From positions 1 through 64,000 of the forward strand of contig NZ_QAFW01000012.1 in assembly GCF_003057615.1 (NCBI RefSeq): a DNA stretch of 64,000 nt, read 5' to 3'. This document shows, piece after piece, positions 57,296 through 64,000 of the stretch. Every line of letters begins with the position of its first letter. Positions within the stretch are counted from its first letter, which is position 1. The stretch is from Metalysinibacillus jejuensis. GTDB lineage: Bacteria > Bacillota > Bacilli > Bacillales_A > Planococcaceae. The notes beneath the pieces are model-generated. The model had not been told where the DNA came from. It did no database searches and saw nothing but the letters and a program-made list of their open reading frames with translations. The translations under genes and the position numbers were made by a program.

Positions 57296-58339
57296 ATGAG
57301 AGTGGAAGATTTTGATTTTGAATTACCTGAGCAATTAATTGCACAAACCCCATTACTTGATCGTACAGCAAGTCGTCTATTAGTCGTAACACCGAATACA
57401 ACAGAACTGCAACACGAAAAATTTCCTGCGATTATCGATGAGCTTGAAGCGGGTGACTGCTTAGTATTAAATGATACACGCGTATTACCTGCCCGCTTAA
57501 TGGGCGAAAAGGATACAGGTGCGCATATTGAGGTACTTTTACTTAAACAGCATGAGACAGACGTATGGGAAACACTCGTTAAGCCTGCTAAACGTGTAAA
57601 GGTAGGTACAGTGGTGACGTTTGGTAATTTACTAACAGCAACGTGTACAGAAATTTTAGCGCATGGTGGACGTAAGTTTAAATTTAGTTATGACGGTATC
57701 TTTTATGAGATTTTAGACCAACTTGGCGAAATGCCGCTACCTCCTTATATTCGTGAGAAGCTAGATGACCAAGACCGTTACCAAACGGTGTTTGCACGTG
57801 AACGTGGTTCGGCAGCTGCACCAACTGCTGGTTTGCACTTTACGGACGAAATCCTAGATGCAATTCGTGCTAAAGGTGTAGCAATTACCTTTATTACCTT
57901 GCATGTTGGTTTAGGCACTTTCCGACCTGTGAGCGTAGATAGTATTGATGATCACGAGATGCACAGTGAGTTTTATAGTATGAGCGAAGAAACCGCCGCA
58001 CTAATTAATCAAACGAAAGCAAATGGTGGTAAAGTAATCGCAGTAGGTACAACTTCAACACGTACGCTCGAAACAATTGGCGCAAAATACGATGGTGAGA
58101 TGCGTGCTGAGCAAGGCTGGACTTCTATTTTTATTTACCCTGGTTATAAATGGACAGTAGTTGATGGTTTGTTAACCAACTTCCATTTACCAAAATCCAC
58201 ATTAGTAATGCTCGTTAGCTCACTCGCTTCAAAAGAAACAATCATGCACGCGTATGAAACAGCCGTGCAACAGCAATATAGATTTTTTAGTTTTGGGGAT
58301 GCGATGTTTATCCGCCCAAACAGAAAGGACACAAAGTAA
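57296..58339 (+). CDS. queA: tRNA preQ1(34) S-adenosylmethionine ribosyltransferase-isomerase
   Basis: QueA makes epoxyqueuosine on tRNA. The 347-aa protein shows [45 protein letters not shown] and [18 protein letters not shown] precedes the ATG and tgt follows the stop directly. Confidence 0.97.
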   Translation: MRVEDFDFELPEQLIAQTPLLDRTASRLLVVTPNTTELQHEKFPAIIDELEAGDCLVLNDTRVLPARLMGEKDTGAHIEVLLLKQHETDVWETLVKPAKRVKVGTVVTFGNLLTATCTEILAHGGRKFKFSYDGIFYEILDQLGEMPLPPYIREKLDDQDRYQTVFARERGSAAAPTAGLHFTDEILDAIRAKGVAITFITLHVGLGTFRPVSVDSIDDHEMHSEFYSMSEETAALINQTKANGGKVIAVGTTSTRTLETIGAKYDGEMRAEQGWTSIFIYPGYKWTVVDGLLTNFHLPKSTLVMLVSSLASKETIMHAYETAVQQQYRFFSFGDAMFIRPNRKDTK

Positions 58340-59485
<1,146 letters not shown>

Positions 59486-59557
59486 CTTTTGTCGCTTTTT
59501 GCATATAAATTATACTATACTTACTAAGTGAGCTTTATTCAGAAAGGTGGTTAATTC

Positions 59558-59836
59558 ATGAGTGAACAATTAGTTAGCTTTATTCCGCTAATTTTAATGT
59601 TTGTGGCGATGTGGTTTATTTTAATTCGACCAGCGAAAAAGCGTCAGCAACAAACGATGCAAATGCAAAACAATTTACAACGTGGCGACAAAGTCGTAAC
59701 AGTAGGTGGTATGCACGGTACAATTGAAGCAATCGAAGATACAGTCGTACATTTAACAGTGGCAGATGGCGTGCGCGTTAAATTTGAGCGCCAAGCAATC
59801 GGTCGCGTTATTACAGATGACGTGTTTACGAAGTAA
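59558..59836 (+). CDS. yajC: Preprotein translocase subunit YajC
   Basis: The 92-aa protein has one N-terminal helix (FIPLILMFVAMWFILIRPAKKRQQQ) and the YajC domain (LQRGDKVVTVGGMHGTIEAI). It associates with SecDF. AGAAAGGTGG precedes the ATG. spoVB, usual between yajC and comN in Bacillus, is absent. Confidence 0.95.
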   Translation: MSEQLVSFIPLILMFVAMWFILIRPAKKRQQQTMQMQNNLQRGDKVVTVGGMHGTIEAIEDTVVHLTVADGVRVKFERQAIGRVITDDVFTK

Positions 59837-59847
59837 CAAGAAGCGGG

Positions 59848-59877
59848 AAGAGTGTTCAAACGGACACTCTTTTTTGT
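59848..59877 (+). terminator. Intrinsic terminator after yajC
   Basis: AAGAGTGT pairs with ACACTCTT, then a T run. Confidence 0.8.
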
Positions 59878-59892
59878 TTGGAGGTAATCAAC

Positions 59893-60168
59893 ATGCATTC
59901 GAAGCAACAGCTTTTCCAACATCTGTTACCCGCGTTACAAGCGCGTACAGCGGACTTAGCCACATTAGGCGAACAAGTTACAGTAGACCAACTTTTTGAA
60001 TATTGTATGGAAAATCGTTTCCGCAATCATCCGCTCGATGCTCTACCCGTACATCAAGTCGTAGCGAGTATATTTCGTGTTACGCTAGCAGATTTGCAAC
60101 CTAGTACGGTATATTGCGACGTGGAAGAAGATGAAATTCGCACGCTATTATACGATGTTGACATATAA
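59893..60168 (+). CDS. comN: ComN-like post-transcriptional regulator
   Basis: The 91-aa acidic protein (VTVDQLFEYCMENRFRNHPL...EDEIRTLLYDVDI) lies just before secDF, the place of B. subtilis comN (yrzD), which affects comE mRNA at the division site. ATG 59893 follows TTGGAGG. The call rests on size, composition and synteny. Confidence 0.75.
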   Translation: MHSKQQLFQHLLPALQARTADLATLGEQVTVDQLFEYCMENRFRNHPLDALPVHQVVASIFRVTLADLQPSTVYCDVEEDEIRTLLYDVDI

Positions 60169-60182
60169 CTTCATTTGACAGT

Positions 60183-60224
60183 AAGCGCAACGTGTTTCAT
60201 AATGTTAGTGTTGCGCTTTTTTAG
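60183..60224 (+). terminator. Intrinsic terminator after comN
   Basis: AAGCGCAAC (60183-60191) pairs with GTTGCGCTT (60210-60218), then T residues. Confidence 0.8.
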
Positions 60225-60291
60225 CGTTAAAGGAACGTAGAAGTTGTTTAAGCTAGTGATGATTTATGCATCACCTGAGGAGGATTTAGCA

Positions 60292-62559
60292 ATGAAATTG
60301 AGAGGCCGCATTGTTGCGTTTTTACTAATTGTTGTATTATTCGCAGCAGGTATTGGTACAACTGCACAAGGTGTACTAAAAGACATTCGTTTAGGGCTCG
60401 ATTTACAAGGGGGCTTCGAAGTATTATATGAAGTCACTACATTAGATGGGAAAGCCGTTACAGTAGATGATTTAACAAATACTACAGATGCGCTTAACCG
60501 TCGTGTAAATAAGATGGGGGTAAGTGAGCCAAGCATTCAAGTGGAAGGGAAAGACCGTATTCGTGTGCAATTAGCGGGTGTTGAAGACCCAGAAACAGCA
60601 CGCGAAATGTTATCAACATCAGCAAACTTAACGTTTCGTGATGTAGATGATAACATTTTACTTGACGGTCATGACCTAAAGGAGAATGGCGCAAAAGCAT
60701 CATTTGATGGTAATACAAACCAACCAATCGTTACATTGACGATGAAAGATGCGAAGAAATTTGGCGATATTACAAGCAAAATTAGCACTATGGGACCTGG
60801 ACGCAACTTACTCGTTGTGTGGATGGACTTTGAAGAAGGCGTAGATTCTTATGCAACAGAAGCGGCTAAACCAGAGCCACGTTATGTATCAGCAGCATCG
60901 GTTAATCAGCGTTTAAATACAGAGGACGTTCAAATTTCAGGTAACTTCACTGTAGATGAAACACAAAATTTTGCTAATATTTTAAATGCGGGTTCTCTAC
61001 CTGTAAAAATGGAAGAAATTTATTCTACTTCTGTAGGTGCACAATTTGGTGAACAAGCATTAAGCAGTACAGTATTTGCGAGTGTAATTGGTGTACTAGC
61101 TATCTTTATCTTTATGCTACTGTATTACCGCATTCCAGGTTTTGTAGCGATTATTACATTATCGATTTTCACGTATTTAGTGCTCGTTGTCTTTAACGGC
61201 ATTAATGCAGTGTTAACATTACCAGGTATTGCAGCAGTCGTATTAGGTATCGGTATGGCGGTAGATGCTAATATTTTAACAGCCGAACGTATACGAGAAG
61301 AACTTCGCGTAGGGCATAGTGTAAAACACGCCTTCCAATTAGGTTCTAAACAATCACTATCAGCTATTATTGATGCGAACTTAACAACTTTACTTGCAGC
61401 AGGTGTACTTTATGCTTTTGGTACAAGTAACGTACGTGGTTTTGCGACAATGTTAATTATTAGTATTTCATTAAGCTTTGTTACAGCAGTATGGGGTTCA
61501 CGTGTATTAATGGGTCTTCTTGTACAAAGCGGCTATTTCAATAATCCAGCTCTATTTGGTATCGCCAAATCAAGACAGCATAGCTTAGATGAAAATTTAG
61601 AAACATTAGATTTAACGACGAAATTTGACCGCATTGATTTTGTGCATAATCGTAAAAAATTCTATACCTTATCCACAATAATATTAATTGCAGGTATTAT
61701 TATTATCGGCGTTTTCAAGCTTAATCTTGGTATCGATTTCTCAAGTGGTACACGTGTAGAAATTGTCGCAGATCAAGCTGTAACGAAAGAGGAAATTATC
61801 GATTACGTAAAAGAAATCGGTCATCCTTCAACGGATGTAGTAATTTCAGGTGATAAGAAAAATATTGGTGTTGTACGTTATAAAGAAGACTTTACGAAAC
61901 AAGAAGTACTTGACTTCAAAAAAGTTGTCGCTGAAAAATACGGACAAGAACCATCTGTGAGTTCTGTTTCACCAACGGTTGGTAAAGAGTTAGCTAAAAA
62001 TGCGATTTATGCATTATCTATAGCTGCTTTAGGTATTATTCTTTACGTAGCGGTACGTTTTGAATGGCGTATGGGCGTTGGGGCAATTGCTTCTTTACTG
62101 CATGACGTATTTTTAATCATCGCAGTGTTTAGCTTCTTCCGCTTAGAAGTTGATATTACATTTATCGCAGCTGTATTAACGATTGTCGGTTATTCGATTA
62201 ACGATACGATTGTTACCTTTGACCGTATTCGTGAAAATCTAGGCCGTGTCGATGTGATTAAAGATAAAGAAACGCTAGCTAGTATCGTGAATAAATCGTT
62301 GCGCCAAACGATGGGACGTTCAGTAAATACAGTATTGACTGTAATTATCGTCGTGGTCGCATTATTAATATTTGGTGCACCGTCTATTCAAAACTTCTCC
62401 ATTGCATTGCTCGTTGGTTTAGTAACAGGTATGTACTCTTCAATTTGTATCGCAGCACAAATTTGGTACTCACTTAAAGTACGTGAGATGAAGCATACAG
62501 GTGGTAAAATAGAGAAGAAAGAGAAAAAACAATGGGGTTCTGATGAGCCAGTAGTATAA
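60292..62559 (+). CDS. secDF: Protein translocase SecDF, fused SecD and SecF
   Basis: The 755-aa protein uses the proton gradient to help pull proteins through SecYEG. SecD (about 1-440) shows LGLDLQGGFEVLYEV, the P1 domain and helices with LGIGMAVDANILTAERIREEL; SecF (about 460-740) shows LNLGIDFSSGTRVEI and VGYSINDTIVTFDRIREN. Fused SecDF is normal for Bacillales. ATG 60292 follows GAGGAGG; the longer frame from 60244 is leader. Confidence 0.96.
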   Translation: MKLRGRIVAFLLIVVLFAAGIGTTAQGVLKDIRLGLDLQGGFEVLYEVTTLDGKAVTVDDLTNTTDALNRRVNKMGVSEPSIQVEGKDRIRVQLAGVEDPETAREMLSTSANLTFRDVDDNILLDGHDLKENGAKASFDGNTNQPIVTLTMKDAKKFGDITSKISTMGPGRNLLVVWMDFEEGVDSYATEAAKPEPRYVSAASVNQRLNTEDVQISGNFTVDETQNFANILNAGSLPVKMEEIYSTSVGAQFGEQALSSTVFASVIGVLAIFIFMLLYYRIPGFVAIITLSIFTYLVLVVFNGINAVLTLPGIAAVVLGIGMAVDANILTAERIREELRVGHSVKHAFQLGSKQSLSAIIDANLTTLLAAGVLYAFGTSNVRGFATMLIISISLSFVTAVWGSRVLMGLLVQSGYFNNPALFGIAKSRQHSLDENLETLDLTTKFDRIDFVHNRKKFYTLSTIILIAGIIIIGVFKLNLGIDFSSGTRVEIVADQAVTKEEIIDYVKEIGHPSTDVVISGDKKNIGVVRYKEDFTKQEVLDFKKVVAEKYGQEPSVSSVSPTVGKELAKNAIYALSIAALGIILYVAVRFEWRMGVGAIASLLHDVFLIIAVFSFFRLEVDITFIAAVLTIVGYSINDTIVTFDRIRENLGRVDVIKDKETLASIVNKSLRQTMGRSVNTVLTVIIVVVALLIFGAPSIQNFSIALLVGLVTGMYSSICIAAQIWYSLKVREMKHTGGKIEKKEKKQWGSDEPVV

Positions 62560-62564
62560 AACGA

Positions 62565-62603
62565 AAACGTCTTGCGAATAATACTCGCAAGATGTTTTTT
62601 TGT
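62565..62603 (+). terminator. Intrinsic terminator after secDF
   Basis: ACGTCTTGCGA pairs with TCGCAAGATGT, then a T run. Confidence 0.8.
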
Positions 62604-62642
62604 ACGTTATGATGGAAATAAGTAATAGGGGGGGCGTTGACA

Positions 62643-62990
62643 ATGAAAGTACAGTGGACATTCATTGCAGGTTTAATTTTTGCAATTCTTATTGCTATTT
62701 TCGCTATTGCTAATGTAGATAAAGTTGCCGTCAATTATTTATTCGGTACTGCGCAGTGGCCGCTCATTTTAATTATTTTAGGCTCAGCCTTTTTTGGTGC
62801 GATTGGCAGTGCGTCATTTGCAATGATGAAAATCTACAGCGGTCGACGTAAGCATAGTCAACTCGAACAAGCTTTACAAGAGCGCGAAACTTTAGTCGGT
62901 ATGCAACAAGAGAAAATTCAGCACTTGCAAAGTGAGGTAGCCCGTTTAGAAAAGGGGAAGCCTACACAGATTGAAGTCATTAAAGAATAA
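62643..62990 (+). CDS. LapA-domain (DUF1049) membrane protein, YrvD-like
   Basis: The 115-aa protein has two hydrophobic helices (FIAGLIFAILIAIFAIANV; WPLILIILGSAFFGAIGSASF), the VAVNYLFGTAQWPL LapA motif between them and a C-terminal coiled coil. Position between secDF and recJ matches B. subtilis yrvD. ATG 62643 follows AGGGGGGG. Confidence 0.87.
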   Translation: MKVQWTFIAGLIFAILIAIFAIANVDKVAVNYLFGTAQWPLILIILGSAFFGAIGSASFAMMKIYSGRRKHSQLEQALQERETLVGMQQEKIQHLQSEVARLEKGKPTQIEVIKE

Positions 62991-62993
62991 AAA

Positions 62994-63038
62994 AATAAAA
63001 CGAGGGGGCGCTAACTAGCGGCCTCTCGTTTTATTTTG
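62994..63038. terminator. Bidirectional terminator
   Basis: AAAACGAGGGG-CGC pairs with GCG-CCTCTCGTTTT, between convergent lapA and the lipoprotein gene. Confidence 0.85.
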
Positions 63039-63498
63039 TCTCAAATAACGCATCTACCTCAGCAGGGTCTGCTGTGTAAGCGTCAATAAGTAGTTGGATA
63101 TCCGCTTCATTGGTACTTGCAGTAACATCTTTACCGTACCAAGACATTAATTGTTCGCGTGTCAGGGTGTAGCTTTGTGTATCAAAAGTAAATTGCAAAC
63201 TATCTACGTTAGGTACGAGCGTAAAAAGCCATGTGGCGTTTGCAATGCTCACAATTTTAGGATGTGTTACTTCGTCATACATTAAGTGAGCACCATAAGG
63301 AGGCTCTGTTGTATGCAACTCTAATTGTAAAAAGTTACGCGCCTCAGGTAAATCGTAAATAATGGCAAGTACCTGACTGTTGTCACCAATGAGTGTATTA
63401 CGGTAAAGTAAAAGTTCGTTTGTTGGTGCTTGTGTAGGTGTTGCAGGGGGTGACGTGCAACCACTCAACAATAAAACCATAACGAATAAATAACGCAT
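63031..63498 (-). CDS. Lipoprotein, DUF4825-like
   Basis: The 155-aa protein starts MRYLFVMVLLLSGCTSPPA, a lipoprotein signal with lipobox LSGC. The mature part reads LLLYRNTLIGDNSQVLAIIYDLP...LELHTTEPPYGAHLMYDE, which resembles DUF4825 domains found in Bacillales lipoproteins and anti-sigma-like proteins. Function unknown. The start at 63498 follows GAAGGTGTG; the longer frame lacks a site. Confidence 0.72.
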   Translation of the reverse strand: MRYLFVMVLLLSGCTSPPATPTQAPTNELLLYRNTLIGDNSQVLAIIYDLPEARNFLQLELHTTEPPYGAHLMYDEVTHPKIVSIANATWLFTLVPNVDSLQFTFDTQSYTLTREQLMSWYGKDVTASTNEADIQLLIDAYTADPAEVDALFETK

Positions 63499-63592
63499 GG
63501 ACACACCTTCTTTATTTGTAGCGTAGCACAAATAACTAAAGGCTATCAACTACAATAACGTATAATAGGGATGAAAGGGAGCTGATACGAAT

Positions 63593-63857
63593 ATGGAAAA
63601 AGTATGGTCGATTGAACGACAGGATAAAGCAGTAGTACAAAGCTTACAGGATGAGTTAGGCATTACGGCTATTGCAGCTAAAATTTTAGCCGTGCGTGGT
63701 TTTAGTTCTGCCAAACAGGCAACAGCCTTTTTACAAATGGATGAGAGTATTGTGCATGATCCCTTTTTAATGCAGGGGATGGCGGAGGCAGTAGCCCGCA
63801 TTCACCAAGCATTGGATGAGGGAGAGCACATTCGTATATATGGCGATTATGACGCCG
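63593..63857 (+). CDS. recJ: RecJ single-strand exonuclease, first exon
   Basis: Eighty-eight codons plus one base encode the N-terminus of RecJ, ending HIRIYGDYDA and the first base of the next codon. In RecJ this continues DGVTST, so the exon ends inside the Asp codon of the DYDAD metal-binding motif. Directly after it comes GTGCGACACG, a group II intron 5' end. The remainder of the gene is beyond the window. GGAGCTG precedes the ATG. Confidence 0.9.
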
Positions 63858-64000
63858 GTGCGACACGTTTCTAAGTGAAAAGCTTAGACACTAGGGAGTC
63901 ACGTAATTTTCCCTAGGAGAACTGATTTCCTTGATAGGTGGAATGAAAAGGGTAACGCCTTGAAACGCCTGCTCTGATACTCCGACATGCTTTTACTAAG
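63858..64000 (+). mobile_element. Group II intron in recJ, 5' part
   Basis: The segment starts GTGCGACACGTT, identical over 12 bases with radC intron 2, and shares GGGTAACGCCTTGAA and the later CTCCGAYATGC block with it. The frame of recJ stops 5 codons into it. The 3' end, domain V and any ORF are outside the window. Confidence 0.85.

Overview
The window is a stretch of low-GC Firmicutes chromosome. Gene order from about 13 kb onward matches the conserved Bacillus block ysoA-tig-clpX-lonA-ysxC-hemAXCDBL-valS-folC-radC-mreBCD-minCD-rplU-ysxB-rpmA-spo0B-obg-pheB-pheA ... ruvAB-queA-tgt-yajC-comN-secDF-yrvD-recJ. Strong AGGAGG ribosome binding sites, frequent TTG/GTG starts, S-layer homology (SLH) proteins and the clean absence of sporulation genes at their usual positions suggest a non-sporulating member of the Planococcaceae/Caryophanaceae (Kurthia- or Caryophanon-like). 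The genus is inference.

Layout. 1-650: the right end of an IS200/IS605-type element inside a betaine (BCCT) transporter gene, leaving a 3' remnant. 0.7-13 kb: accessory and housekeeping genes: DMT transporter with divergent LysR regulator, peroxiredoxin with a small winged-helix partner, LCP cell-wall ligase, purU, a VmlR-type ABC-F protein with an attenuator leader, NSS transporter, DedA, cobT, a DUF2785 protein and a luciferase-like oxidoreductase. 13-20 kb: protein folding and quality control (tig, clpX, lonA, ysxC). 20-26 kb: a cell-surface island (YjfB-like peptide, an unknown exported protein, two SLH proteins, one with a VWA domain). 26-32.5 kb: the heme operon. 33-38.5 kb: T-box-controlled valS and two tandem folC genes. 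38.6-42.3 kb: radC cut into four exons by three group II introns. 42.5-50 kb: cell shape and division (mreBCD, minCD), the rplU-prp-rpmA ribosomal operon, a Spo0B-like gene, obg, pheB. 50-55 kb: pheA, a DCC thiol protein, nsrR-hmp nitric-oxide defence, and a small regulator/membrane-protein cluster. 55-64 kb: nadR, ruvAB-queA-tgt-yajC, comN, secDF, lapA, a lipoprotein and the first exon of recJ, which is itself broken by a group II intron at the window end.

The most striking feature is the intron system. The radC reading frame is restored exactly (228 aa) when introns of 1716, 573 and 724 nt are removed, leaving internal exons of only 55 and 96 nt. Only the first intron encodes a protein. That protein keeps the RT0-like N-terminus and the maturase domain X, but the reverse-transcriptase catalytic motif YADD is replaced by FGTH and the other catalytic Asp region is also lost. 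It looks like a host-adapted, RT-dead maturase that may serve the ORF-less introns in trans, including the one in the DYDADG codons of recJ. A second notable system is the vmlR-like leader: a consensus promoter, a three-codon upstream ORF, mutually exclusive antiterminator and terminator helices, then the ABC-F gene.
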